Positions 24,567-33,091 of a DNA stretch of 64,000 nucleotides are shown one piece after another. The notes under the pieces are model-generated. The model ran no database searches and was not told the origin of the DNA. It worked only from the letters and a program-made list of their open reading frames with translations. A program made the translations under genes and the position numbers. The DNA is taken from positions 39,647 through 103,646 of the forward strand of contig JAZOPS010000042.1 of NCBI GenBank assembly GCA_045655645.1, given 5' to 3'. Each line of letters opens with the position of its first letter. Position 1 is the first letter of the stretch. Origin of the DNA: Fimenecus sp045655645 (GTDB taxonomy: Bacteria > Bacillota > Clostridia > Oscillospirales > Acutalibacteraceae).

Positions 24567-25829
24567 TTATTTTCTTTCAACTGACAACGCAAAAACTGCA
24601 TCGTCAAAAGTTTTCGAAATTGTTGCCACGAAGTAACGAATATCGTCCATGGCGTGGTCATATTCCTTTTTTGGCGTGTCTTTTACGCTGTTGGGGTCCC
24701 AACGGTACATTCCAAATTCGCGGATTGCATCTGTGCAAGAATTGCCAATTAAAATTTCGTGTGTTTTCAATTTTTCAGAAACCTTGCGGATTCCATCGGC
24801 AACATCATTTTGTGCGGGTATAACCCTGAACTTGCCTTCGCGACGGATACACTCAATAAAAGAGGCGGCAGAGGGGTCAACTATCACCGCTTCAACTCTT
24901 TTGTCACCTGCAAGACATACTAATTTGTCATAGTATTCTTTATCGGTCATTTGAAAGCCTTTTGCTTTTGAATCGTGATAGAATTCCTTGATTCTGTACC
25001 ATATTCCCTTATTAAGTCCCCATAATCCAAAAGAAGCGGGGTTGACTGTACCATAGTCGCAAGAGATATAGTGTTTTTCAAAGTTTTGTGGCAAGATATC
25101 TGTGATATGTTCTTTCTCATTGAAAAAGGGATAAACAAGTCCGTCAACTGCCACCCATTTACCTAAAACAAATCTCTCATAAAAAGCACCAGAATAAAGA
25201 GATTTGTAACGCTCACGAATTTTTGGGGAGAGCGATGGATTGTCGTCCATAAGAAAATGAAGATAAAGACAATTCTTCTCATGGTACTTTTTAATCCATT
25301 CTTTGTAAAACCAGTGGTTAGGGTTTTCGGGGTTGCAGTTAAACCAGAATTTTGAACCATTTACGGAACATCTTGCCATTGCTTGTTCCACGAAAGAACG
25401 GGGCATAAGAGCAACTTCGTCCATTAAAACTCCGCAAAGAGTCATTCCTTGAATAAGAGATGCAGATGATTCGTCTTTGCCACCAAAAAGATAAAATCTG
25501 TTAGTGTATTTGCCGTTGCCGATTTCAATGATATTCGCAGAGCGTTTCTCTGTGACGGTAAATCCCATACTTTTTAGAAGTGGCAAAAGGGGAGTGACCA
25601 CATTTCTGCGTAGTGATGAGATTGTTTTACCACAGAGAGCAAATGAAGAATCTGAAAACCGATAGAGACTCCAGAGAATGAACGAAAGAGACATACAAAT
25701 TGTTTTTCCACTTCGCACAGCACCGTCACAAATGATGGCGTCGTAAGTCTTGTGGGGGCTTGATTCTGTCCACCAGTTAAGCACGGTAAGCTGTTTCGGG
25801 GAAAATCTTTTAAACTTGATATCACTCAT
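24567..25829 (-). CDS. Phage terminase large subunit
   Basis: This 420-residue DNA-packaging motor has the ATPase Walker A-like DGAVRSGKT (~residues 31-39), Walker B CGVLMDEVALMPRS (~130-143) and a C-terminal RNase H-like nuclease domain (ISCDYGTVNPASFGLW, VIVDPSAASF, then KEYDHAMDDIRYF). The start is set at ATG 25829 (MSDIKFKRFSPKQL), which overlaps the small-subunit gene by 8 nt. The open frame further upstream is the other gene read in a different frame. Length and motif order are complete. Confidence 0.9.
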   Translation of the reverse strand: MSDIKFKRFSPKQLTVLNWWTESSPHKTYDAIICDGAVRSGKTICMSLSFILWSLYRFSDSSFALCGKTISSLRRNVVTPLLPLLKSMGFTVTEKRSANIIEIGNGKYTNRFYLFGGKDESSASLIQGMTLCGVLMDEVALMPRSFVEQAMARCSVNGSKFWFNCNPENPNHWFYKEWIKKYHEKNCLYLHFLMDDNPSLSPKIRERYKSLYSGAFYERFVLGKWVAVDGLVYPFFNEKEHITDILPQNFEKHYISCDYGTVNPASFGLWGLNKGIWYRIKEFYHDSKAKGFQMTDKEYYDKLVCLAGDKRVEAVIVDPSAASFIECIRREGKFRVIPAQNDVADGIRKVSEKLKTHEILIGNSCTDAIREFGMYRWDPNSVKDTPKKEYDHAMDDIRYFVATISKTFDDAVFALSVERK

Positions 25830-26301
25830 TACTATCACCACTTGCGCTACGCTCAAGAGCTTCATAGAAAGATAACGCAGAAGAATTAAGTGTGCTTTCT
25901 GAAAGTTTAGAAAGTTGCTCGAGTGCTTTGAGTCTGTCAAAGAATTTAATTTCCATTCCCTTGCCGCTGGTGAATTTGATTTCGGACACATTAAAAAGGT
26001 CAAGTGTGTCAGGTAGTGGGGGATTATCACTGTTAGCAGAGAGAATTAGTTTCACAGCATCTGAAATTGAGCCGAAAGCAAGGCGAGAAAGTCCCGCTGA
26101 TACAAGACTTGAATCAGTTTGATTTTCTTTTTCAAACTCTTTAATTTTGCTGATTATCTGTTTCTTTGATAAAAGATTAATGCCACGATATTCAGGCAAA
26201 ACTGTATATCCAGATTTTAGAGCCGCCTCTCTTGGATTTTGAAGTCTTGCATACCATCGACAAAAATCAATTTCTTTTTTTGTGAGTTTGTTTTCGTTCA
26301 T
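25822..26301 (-). CDS. Phage terminase small subunit
   Basis: This 159-residue protein has the opening LTKKEIDFCRWYARLQNPREAALKSGYT, typical of terminase small subunits of the Terminase_2 type (N-terminal HTH that recognises the packaging site). The rest is helical and ends in an acidic/serine tail. A GAAAGGAG ribosome site precedes the ATG. It is the first gene of the head operon, preceded by a nested inverted repeat (26358-26401) that could be an operator or a packaging site. Confidence 0.85.
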   Translation of the reverse strand: MNENKLTKKEIDFCRWYARLQNPREAALKSGYTVLPEYRGINLLSKKQIISKIKEFEKENQTDSSLVSAGLSRLAFGSISDAVKLILSANSDNPPLPDTLDLFNVSEIKFTSGKGMEIKFFDRLKALEQLSKLSESTLNSSALSFYEALERSASGDSNE

Positions 26302-26357
26302 TTTGGTCTCCTTTCAGAAGACTTTTGAAAAAAGCCTTCCATATATAGTGCAAACAA

Positions 26358-26401
26358 GGCGTTTTGTCTCAGGTTTTTTGAGACAAAAAAGCAAAAACGC
26401 C
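26358..26401. promoter_or_regulatory. Nested inverted repeat upstream of the phage operon
   Basis: A perfect 10-bp inverted repeat TTTTGTCTCA (26362-26371) / TGAGACAAAA (26379-26388) is enclosed by a second pair, GGCGTTTT (26358-26365) / AAAACGCC (26394-26401), about 60 bp before terminase small subunit. It could be a repressor operator, a rho-independent terminator, or a pac/cos-type recognition site. The sequence alone does not decide. Confidence 0.55.
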
Positions 26402-26444
26402 AAATTGTTTACAAAATGTTCACAATCGGCGCATTTTTAGTGGC

Positions 26445-26472
26445 TTGACAATATACAATATTAATATATAAT
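26445..26472 (+). promoter_or_regulatory. Promoter of the marR-ABC exporter operon
   Basis: TTGACA (26445-26450) and TATAAT (26467-26472) are 16 bp apart; both boxes match the consensus exactly. A palindromic operator follows 5 bp later. Confidence 0.85.
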
Positions 26473-26477
26473 GAAAT

Positions 26478-26508
26478 AGTTAATCGATTAATTATAAATC
26501 GATTAACT
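26478..26508. promoter_or_regulatory. Probable MarR operator
   Basis: A perfect 12-bp inverted repeat AGTTAATCGATT (26478-26489) / AATCGATTAACT (26497-26508) has a 7-bp spacer. Each half itself contains the palindromic core TAATCGATTA or AATCGATT. It lies just after the -10 box and before marR, where a bound repressor would block transcription. Confidence 0.75.
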
Positions 26509-26540
26509 AAAACTCGAATAATGTTGAAAGAGTGTATAAA

Positions 26541-26993
26541 ATGAAAAATAATGTCTCAAAGGTGAGAGCAAGTTTCAGAACATATCATAGTAATCACCGC
26601 AATATAGTTGACAAAAATTTCCGCGAAAACGGAATTTATTTTGGTCAACCACCAATTTTAAAATATTTAAGTGAAAATGATAATGCAACGCAGAAAGAGA
26701 TAGCAGATTTTTTGCATATTTCTCCACCATCTGTTGCAACATCATTAAAAAGAATGGAAGATTCGGGGCTTGTGGTGCGTGTTGCAGATAAAAAAGATGC
26801 AAGATGCAATAATTTGAGACTTACAGAAAAAGGTAAGAAACTTTCAAAATATGCTGATAATCTGTTTTTAAATATAGATGAAGCAACTTTTTCGGATTTC
26901 ACAGAAGAAGAAATTGAAATACTGGTTAAGTTTCTTGAAAGAATGAATAAGAATCTTTTAGAGTTTGCAGAAAGGGGAGAAGAAAATGTTTAA
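26541..26993 (+). CDS. MarR-family transcriptional regulator
   Basis: This 150-residue winged-helix protein has a HTH core LSENDNATQKEIADFLHISPPSVATSLKRMEDSGLV (~residues 40-75), then the wing VRVADKKDARCNNLRLTEKGKKL (~76-100) and a C-terminal dimerisation helix. MarR proteins usually repress their own operon and release DNA when a small, often toxic, ligand binds. The AAAGAG site lies 8 nt before ATG 26541, so this start is chosen over the GTG at 26532. It overlaps the exporter gene by 8 nt; a perfect inverted repeat downstream of the promoter is its likely operator. Confidence 0.92.
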   Translation: MKNNVSKVRASFRTYHSNHRNIVDKNFRENGIYFGQPPILKYLSENDNATQKEIADFLHISPPSVATSLKRMEDSGLVVRVADKKDARCNNLRLTEKGKKLSKYADNLFLNIDEATFSDFTEEEIEILVKFLERMNKNLLEFAERGEENV

Positions 26994-28746
26994 ACTTTTA
27001 AAACATGCAAAAAAATATATAGTTCCTACAATTTTGTCGCCGATTTTAATGATTGGTGAAGTTGTGCTTGAACTTTTAATTCCACTTGTAATGGCTGATA
27101 TCGTAAACCTTGTTCAGGCTGAAGAAGGCGTGACAGAAGATAGTATGAGTGTTATTCTTCGTCTTGGCCTTAAAATGCTTCTGCTTGCAATTGGCTCACT
27201 CTTCTGTGGTGCTATGGCGGCGAGAATGGCTGCTGTTGCAGGTATGGGATTTGGTGCAACACTTCGAGAAGAAATAATGGGCAAAATTCAGAAATTCTCT
27301 TTCTCAAACATTGACCATTTCTCAACTGCATCACTTATTACAAGAATCACAACTGATGTAAACAGCGTTCAAAATACATTTGTTATGATGATTAGAATGC
27401 TTTTCCGTGCACCTGTTATGTTTGTAGTTGCACTTGCCATTACAATCACAAAGAGCCGTGAAGTAGCTATGCCTTTTACAGTTGCATTGCCACTTATTGC
27501 AATTATTCTTATAATCTTTGCTCCTATTGCTTTGGGCAGATTTAAGAAAATGCTCAAAATGTTTGATGGCTTCAACGCATCAATTCAAGAGAATCTTACC
27601 AATGTGCGAGTTGTTAAATCATTTGTCCGTTCAAAATATGAAAAAGACAAGTTCAAAAAGGCAAATGACGATTTGATGAATGCTGCATTACATGCAGAAA
27701 AGCTTATGATTTTGGGTATGCCAACATTTACAATTATTATGTATGGCACAATCCTTGCAATTCTCTATATTGCGGCAAGAGAAATCACTCAAGAAACTTT
27801 GCTTATTGGTGATTTCTCTGCGATTTTCACTTATATTATGCAGATTTTAATTCACTTCCTTATGATAGTGATGCTTATTGCTCAATTCTTCATGTCACAG
27901 GCAAGTGCAAAGAGAATTTTAGAGGTTATGGAAGAGATTCCTGACATCAATGACGACAATGCAACAGCTACAGATGTTAAAGATGGCTCAATTGAATTTA
28001 AAAATGTGTCATTTAAATATGCAGGGTCACAGCATAATGTAATCAGCAATGCCACATTTAAAATCGAAAGTGGCGAAATGGTTGGTGTTATCGGTGCAAC
28101 AGGCTCTGCAAAAACAAGCCTTGTGCAGTTAATTCCTCGTCTTTATGATGTTACTGAGGGTGAATTGCTTGTTGGTGGCGTAAATGTAAAGGACTATAAG
28201 ATATTTAATCTTCGTGACGCAGTTAGCATGGTGCTTCAAAAGAATGTTCTTTTCTCCGGTACAATCGCAGAAAATCTTCGTTGGGGTAATAAAAATGCAA
28301 GTGATGAAGAAATTCAAGAGGCTTGTAAAATTGCCGATGCACATTCATTTGTGTCATCATTCCCTAATGGTTACAACACAGATTTAGGTCAGGGCGGCGT
28401 TAATGTTTCAGGTGGACAGAAACAGAGACTCTGTATTGCTCGTGCAATTCTTAAAAAGCCTAAAATCCTTATTCTTGACGACTCAACAAGTGCAGTTGAT
28501 ACATTTACTGACTCAAAAATTCGTAAAGGACTTCGCGAGTGTATTCCTGACACAACAAAGATTATTATTGCACAGCGTATTTCATCAGTTCAGGATTGTG
28601 ATAAAATTCTTATTCTTGATGATGGTGGAATAAATGATATAGGAAACCACGAAGAATTGCTTGCGCGCAATGAAATTTATCAAGATATTTATAACTCCCA
28701 ACAAAAGGGTAGTGACGATTTTGATGTGATGGGAGGTGCGTTATAA
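26986..28746 (+). CDS. ABC exporter subunit A (degenerate ATP site)
   Basis: This 586-residue half-transporter has six membrane spans (~residues 15-310) and a nucleotide-binding domain. The latter has Walker A GATGSAKTS (Ala replaces the second-last Gly), signature VSGGQKQR and Walker B ILILDDSTSAVD. The residue after the Walker B Asp is Asp rather than the catalytic Glu, so this subunit supplies the non-hydrolysing Walker site of a heterodimer. The ATG at 26986 follows a GGGGAG site; a TTG at 26965 is rejected. It is coupled to marR (8-nt overlap) and to the next subunit (TAATG overlap). The likely role is export of a drug or toxic compound. Confidence 0.93.
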   Translation: MFKLLKHAKKYIVPTILSPILMIGEVVLELLIPLVMADIVNLVQAEEGVTEDSMSVILRLGLKMLLLAIGSLFCGAMAARMAAVAGMGFGATLREEIMGKIQKFSFSNIDHFSTASLITRITTDVNSVQNTFVMMIRMLFRAPVMFVVALAITITKSREVAMPFTVALPLIAIILIIFAPIALGRFKKMLKMFDGFNASIQENLTNVRVVKSFVRSKYEKDKFKKANDDLMNAALHAEKLMILGMPTFTIIMYGTILAILYIAAREITQETLLIGDFSAIFTYIMQILIHFLMIVMLIAQFFMSQASAKRILEVMEEIPDINDDNATATDVKDGSIEFKNVSFKYAGSQHNVISNATFKIESGEMVGVIGATGSAKTSLVQLIPRLYDVTEGELLVGGVNVKDYKIFNLRDAVSMVLQKNVLFSGTIAENLRWGNKNASDEEIQEACKIADAHSFVSSFPNGYNTDLGQGGVNVSGGQKQRLCIARAILKKPKILILDDSTSAVDTFTDSKIRKGLRECIPDTTKIIIAQRISSVQDCDKILILDDGGINDIGNHEELLARNEIYQDIYNSQQKGSDDFDVMGGAL

Positions 28747-30659
28747 TGGCAGGACCAATGGGTGGACCAGGAAATCGTGGTCGTGGAAGACCAGTACAGA
28801 AACCTAAAAACACAAAGGGAACAATTAAAAGACTTTTTGGCTATATCTTAAAGCATAAAGGCTTGTTCTTTGGAATGCTTATTTTCGCGGCAATCAGTTC
28901 AATAGCATCCGTTTCAGGCTCAATATTCATAAAACCCATTATCGATAACTATCTCACACCGATGATAGGCAAGGAGTTTACAAGTGAACTTGTAGCACCA
29001 CTTATTAAAATGATGTGCATTATGGGTTGTGTGTTCTTGTTTGGGGCATTGGCATCCTACGGACAATCAAAATGTTCCGTATGGCTTACACAACGCACTC
29101 TTAATACTTTAAGAAAAGACCTTTTTGACGCTATTGCAGATTTGCCAATCAGTTTCTTCGATTCTCGTCCACATGGTGAAATTATGAGCCGATTTACAAA
29201 CGACGTTGAAACTCTTCGTATGTTTATCAGTCAGGGTGTAACACAATTTATCTCATCGGGCATTATGATTTTAGGCTCATTCTTCATTATGTTATTCTTG
29301 AGCTGGCAAATGACTCTTATTGTGTGTGCTATGGTAGTTGTAATGGTTATCGTTACAAAAACTCTCGGCAAAAAGAGTGCATTTTTCTTTAAAAAGCAAC
29401 AGGAACAATTGGGCACAGTTAACGGATACATTGAAGAAATCATTGAAGGACAAAAGGTTGTTAAAGTTTTTAATCACGAAGAAGAAGTTGTTTCTCATTT
29501 TGGGGAAGTAAATGAAAATCTTCGCAAGTCTGCAACAAGTGCAAATAGTTTTGCAAATATGTTGGGACCAATTATGAATAACCTTTCTCACATAACCTAT
29601 GCACTCACTGCAGCTGTTGGTGGACTTTTAGCAATTAAACGAGCAATGACAGCAGGTGATATTGTTGCATTCTTGCAATATATCAGAAGCTTCACACAAC
29701 CGATTTCAAATATCACACAACAGTTTAATAATGCACTTATGGCTCTTGCTGGTGCAGAGAGAATTTTTGAGATTATCGACCAAAAACCTGAAGTCGATGA
29801 GGGATATGTTGTACTTGTAAACGCAAAGCTCAATGATAAAGGTGAAATTGAAGAAACCGAAAAGCATACAGGTATCTGGGCTTGGAAGCACACTCACGGT
29901 GACGGCACAATCACATATACACGCCTTGCGGGTGACATTGTTTTTGAAGATGTTACATTTAGTTATGACGGCAAAAAGACTGTTCTCAATGATGTTTCTC
30001 TCTATGCAAAACCAGGTCAAAAAATCGCTTTTGTTGGCTCAACTGGTGCGGGCAAAACAACAATTACAAACCTTATTAATCGTTTCTATGAAATCGACGA
30101 AGGTAAAATTCGTTATGATGGCATAAATATTCAGAAAATCAAAAAGGACGATTTGCGTCGTTCTTTAGGTATCGTTTTGCAGGACACACATCTTTTCACA
30201 GGTACAATTGAAGATAATATTCGCTATGGTAACCTTGATGCAACCCATGAAGATATTGTGAAAGCAGCAAAAATTGCGAATGCACATTCATTCATTTCGC
30301 ATCTTCCTGATGGCTATGACACAATGCTCACAGGTGACGGCTCAAACCTTTCACAAGGTCAGCGACAACTTATTTCAATTGCTCGTGCAGCAGTTGCTGA
30401 CCCACCTGTGCTTATTCTTGACGAAGCAACAAGTTCGATTGATACAAGAACAGAAAAACTTATCGAAGAGGGTATGGACGCCCTTATGGAAGGTCGAACA
30501 GTATTCGTTATTGCTCACCGTCTTTCAACCGTGCGTAATGCAAAAGCAATTATGGTGCTTGAAAACGGCAGAATTATTGAACGCGGTGACCACGACGACC
30601 TTATCGAACAAAAGGGAAAATATTATCAACTTTACACTGGCAATTTTACAGAAAATTGA
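28746..30659 (+). CDS. ABC exporter subunit B (catalytic ATP site)
   Basis: This 637-residue half-transporter opens with a Gly/Arg/Pro-rich cytoplasmic segment (~1-30), followed by six membrane spans and an ATPase domain. Walker A is GSTGAGKTT, the signature LSQGQRQLISIARA (Gln replaces the third Gly) and Walker B VLILDEATSSID with the catalytic Glu. It complements the degenerate site of its partner, forming an asymmetric heterodimeric exporter of the LmrCD/BmrCD kind. A ~35-residue insert before the ATPase domain (EKHTGIWAWKHTHGDG region) lies between the membrane and ATPase parts, as in related Clostridia proteins. Confidence 0.93.
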   Translation: MAGPMGGPGNRGRGRPVQKPKNTKGTIKRLFGYILKHKGLFFGMLIFAAISSIASVSGSIFIKPIIDNYLTPMIGKEFTSELVAPLIKMMCIMGCVFLFGALASYGQSKCSVWLTQRTLNTLRKDLFDAIADLPISFFDSRPHGEIMSRFTNDVETLRMFISQGVTQFISSGIMILGSFFIMLFLSWQMTLIVCAMVVVMVIVTKTLGKKSAFFFKKQQEQLGTVNGYIEEIIEGQKVVKVFNHEEEVVSHFGEVNENLRKSATSANSFANMLGPIMNNLSHITYALTAAVGGLLAIKRAMTAGDIVAFLQYIRSFTQPISNITQQFNNALMALAGAERIFEIIDQKPEVDEGYVVLVNAKLNDKGEIEETEKHTGIWAWKHTHGDGTITYTRLAGDIVFEDVTFSYDGKKTVLNDVSLYAKPGQKIAFVGSTGAGKTTITNLINRFYEIDEGKIRYDGINIQKIKKDDLRRSLGIVLQDTHLFTGTIEDNIRYGNLDATHEDIVKAAKIANAHSFISHLPDGYDTMLTGDGSNLSQGQRQLISIARAAVADPPVLILDEATSSIDTRTEKLIEEGMDALMEGRTVFVIAHRLSTVRNAKAIMVLENGRIIERGDHDDLIEQKGKYYQLYTGNFTEN

Positions 30660-30660
30660 T

Positions 30661-30915
30661 TCTTTTTCCGCAATACTTCGTGGCTATTGGCTCGCGGTAT
30701 ACTTGATACAGCTTCGCCTCTGCCACATTGTCTTGCGAAAAAAATAATTCAAATTTAAAAAAGATGCTTCTTTTTCCGCAATACTTCGTGGCTATTGGCT
30801 CGCGGTATACTTGATACAGCTTCTCCTCTGCCACATTGTCTTGCGAAAAAAATAATTCAATTTTAAAAAAAGATGTTTCTTTTTCCGCAATGCTTCGTGG
30901 CTATTAGCTCGCAAT
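30661..30915. repeat. Tandem array of ~108-bp palindromic repeats (2.5 copies)
   Basis: The unit starting TCTTTTTCCGCAATACTTCG begins at 30661, 30769 and 30878. The first two copies (108-109 bp) are almost identical and the third is cut off after ~37 bp. Within a unit, the left part TTTTTCCGCAATACTTCGTG pairs imperfectly with the right part CACATTGTCTTGCGAAAAAA, and GTAT/ATAC pair near the middle, so each copy can fold into one long hairpin. It lies between the exporter and its terminator and is therefore probably transcribed as a 3' UTR. The rest of the 500-bp gap holds a terminator and the glgB promoter. Confidence 0.85.
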
Positions 30916-30935
30916 ATAATAAATAAAAACCTACA

Positions 30936-30970
30936 AAAACCGAGTGGACTTTACACTCGGTTTTAATTTT
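30936..30970 (+). terminator. Intrinsic terminator of the exporter operon
   Basis: A perfect 11-bp stem (AAAACCGAGTG, 30936-30946, with 30954-30964) with a 7-nt loop is followed by AATTTTT. Confidence 0.9.
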
Positions 30971-31092
30971 TGACAAAAAAATAATATTTTTTCTTGTTTA
31001 CTTTATATATTTCTGGTAATTTTTTGTAACAAACTGCACAAATGCTTGTAATGAATTTTGTTAACAATTTGACTATTTTGTTCAAAAAATGC

Positions 31093-31121
31093 TTGAAAAA
31101 GTATTTTCAGGGTGTTACAAT
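31093..31121 (+). promoter_or_regulatory. Promoter of the glycogen operon
   Basis: TTGAAA (31093-31098) and TACAAT (31116-31121) are 17 bp apart, with an extended -10 TGT just before TACAAT. A GGGAGGT ribosome site precedes glgB. Confidence 0.8.
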
Positions 31122-31157
31122 ATATCTGTATAACTATGTTTTCTGGGAGGTAGAGAA

Positions 31158-33044
31158 ATGTCAGAATGTAATAACTATGAATCTCAGGTTCCCGTTTATC
31201 TTTTTCATCAGGGTAACAATGCCCGCGCTTATGAATATATGGGCTCACATAGAGTTGATGAAAACACGGTTGTTTTCAGAGTGTGGGCACCAAACGCAGA
31301 GGCTGTTGCAGTTTGTGGCACATTTAATAACTGGAGTGAAAACGCAAACCTTGCAACTCGTATAACAGCAGGTGGCATCTGGGAAGCATATATTGATGGC
31401 GTTAATCAATATGACTCATACAAATATTGCATTTATACTCACGACGGTAGAAAACTTATGAAAAGTGACCCTTATGGTTATCACATGGAAACCCGTCCCG
31501 ATAATGCGACAAAATTTTATGAGCTTGGCGCTTATAATTGGACTGACGCCAAGTGGGAAAAAGCAAAACGCGAAAGAGCACAATATGACAGACCTGTAAA
31601 TATTTATGAAGTCCATTTTGGCTCTTGGAAACAATATGAAGATGGCAATTTCTATTCATATCGAAAAATGGCAGAGGAGCTCATACCTTATGTTAAAGAG
31701 ATGGGCTACACTCACATTGAATTTATGCCACTTACTGAATATCCCTTTGATGGTTCATGGGGTTATCAGGTAACAGGTTATTTTGCCGCAACTTCTCGTT
31801 ATGGCACACCCGACGATTTGATGTATCTCATTGATATGTGTCACAAAAACGATATCGGAGTTATTCTTGACTGGGTACCAGCTCATTTCCCAAAAGATGC
31901 TAACGGCTTAGCAGAATTTGACGGCACACCTTGTTATGAATATGCAGATGTGCGAAAAGGCGAGCATCTTGAATGGGGTACAAAGGTATTCGATTTTGGC
32001 AGAAATGAAGTTCAGTCATTTTTGATTTCAAGTGCAATGTTCTGGCTTGATAAATATCATATTGACGGACTTCGTGTTGACGCAGTTGCTTCAATGCTCT
32101 ATCTCAATTATGGTAGGGATGATGGCCATTGGATAGCAAATAAAGACGGTGGCGTTGAAAATCTTGAAACGGTTGCCTTCTTAAATAAACTCAGTATGAA
32201 TGTTTTCCGCGATTATCACGGCAGTTTGCTTATAGCAGAAGAAAGCACAGCTTGGCCAATGGTTACAAAACCTGTGTTTATGGGTGGACTTGGTTTCAAC
32301 TATAAATGGAATATGGGTTGGATGAACGATATTCTTCGTTATTTCTCAATGGACCCACTTTACAGAAAAGGCAATCACGGTTGCATTACATTCTCATTCT
32401 TCTATGCATTTTCAGAGAATTTTGTCTTGCCGATTTCACACGACGAAGTTGTTCACGGTAAATGCTCACTCATTAACAAAATGCCCGGTACTTATGAAGA
32501 AAAGTTTGCAGGCGTGAGAGCATTTATGGGTTATATGATGGCTCATCCCGGTAAAAAACTTATGTTCATGGGTTCTGAGTTCGGTCAGTTTATTGAATGG
32601 GATTTCAAGAAAGAGCTTGACTGGTTGTTGCTTGATTATGAAATGCACCAGAAATTGCATAAATACTTCAAAGACATCAACCATTTCTATAAAGATACTC
32701 CTGCAATGTGGCAAGTTGACCATTCTTGGGAAGGCTTTTCTTGGATTTCAGCGGATGACAATGATAATTCAGTAATCGCATTCCGCAGAATTGACGAAAA
32801 AGGCAAAGAACTCATCGCAGTTTGCAACTTTACCCCTGTTGGTCGTGAGAATTATAGAATTGGTGTACCACAGAAAGGTAACTACAAGATTGTGTTTAAT
32901 TCTGACGATGAAATCTATGGCGGTGAAGGTCGCGGACAAAAAGACAAAATCAAGGCAGAAAAACAAGCAATGCACGGATTTGAGCAGAGCATTTCTCTTG
33001 ATTTACCACCAATGTCAACAATTTATCTCAAAAGGACGAGATAA
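31158..33044 (+). CDS. glgB: 1,4-alpha-glucan branching enzyme
   Basis: This 628-residue cytoplasmic enzyme cuts alpha-1,4 chains of glycogen and rejoins them as alpha-1,6 branches. It has the N-terminal CBM48 domain (~25-115, VVFRVWAPNAEAVAVCGTFNNW) and a GH13 barrel with IGVILDWVPAHFPKD. The nucleophile is Asp308 in GLRVDAVASM, the acid/base Glu361 in LIAEES, and LPISHDEVVHGK follows. The C-terminal domain ends STIYLKRTR. It is the first gene of glgB-glgC-glgD-glgA, transcribed from the promoter at 31093. Confidence 0.96.
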   Translation: MSECNNYESQVPVYLFHQGNNARAYEYMGSHRVDENTVVFRVWAPNAEAVAVCGTFNNWSENANLATRITAGGIWEAYIDGVNQYDSYKYCIYTHDGRKLMKSDPYGYHMETRPDNATKFYELGAYNWTDAKWEKAKRERAQYDRPVNIYEVHFGSWKQYEDGNFYSYRKMAEELIPYVKEMGYTHIEFMPLTEYPFDGSWGYQVTGYFAATSRYGTPDDLMYLIDMCHKNDIGVILDWVPAHFPKDANGLAEFDGTPCYEYADVRKGEHLEWGTKVFDFGRNEVQSFLISSAMFWLDKYHIDGLRVDAVASMLYLNYGRDDGHWIANKDGGVENLETVAFLNKLSMNVFRDYHGSLLIAEESTAWPMVTKPVFMGGLGFNYKWNMGWMNDILRYFSMDPLYRKGNHGCITFSFFYAFSENFVLPISHDEVVHGKCSLINKMPGTYEEKFAGVRAFMGYMMAHPGKKLMFMGSEFGQFIEWDFKKELDWLLLDYEMHQKLHKYFKDINHFYKDTPAMWQVDHSWEGFSWISADDNDNSVIAFRRIDEKGKELIAVCNFTPVGRENYRIGVPQKGNYKIVFNSDDEIYGGEGRGQKDKIKAEKQAMHGFEQSISLDLPPMSTIYLKRTR

Positions 33045-33091
33045 TTGATATATGTTAACAAACAAACTTATTATAAACGGAGGAATTTACA

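Noticed and set aside
24567..26030. Longer terminase start at 26030
   Set aside because: The extra 67 residues are the small-subunit gene read in another frame. ATG 25829 with the conserved protein start fits the family better.
20244..26531. Attachment sites or direct repeats bounding the phage module
   Set aside because: I compared the two flanks by eye and found no convincing direct repeat. The nearby tRNA-Thr is ~1.7 kb away with a host transporter between, and no 3'-end duplicate was seen.
26965..26985. TTG start for the first exporter subunit
   Set aside because: The GGGGAG ribosome site lies downstream of the TTG and correctly upstream of ATG 26986.
30646..30834. Minus-strand ORF with repeated YQVYREPIATKYCGK
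   Set aside because: It lies wholly in the tandem 108-bp palindromic repeat; the repeated peptide simply mirrors the DNA repeat and there is no ribosome site.
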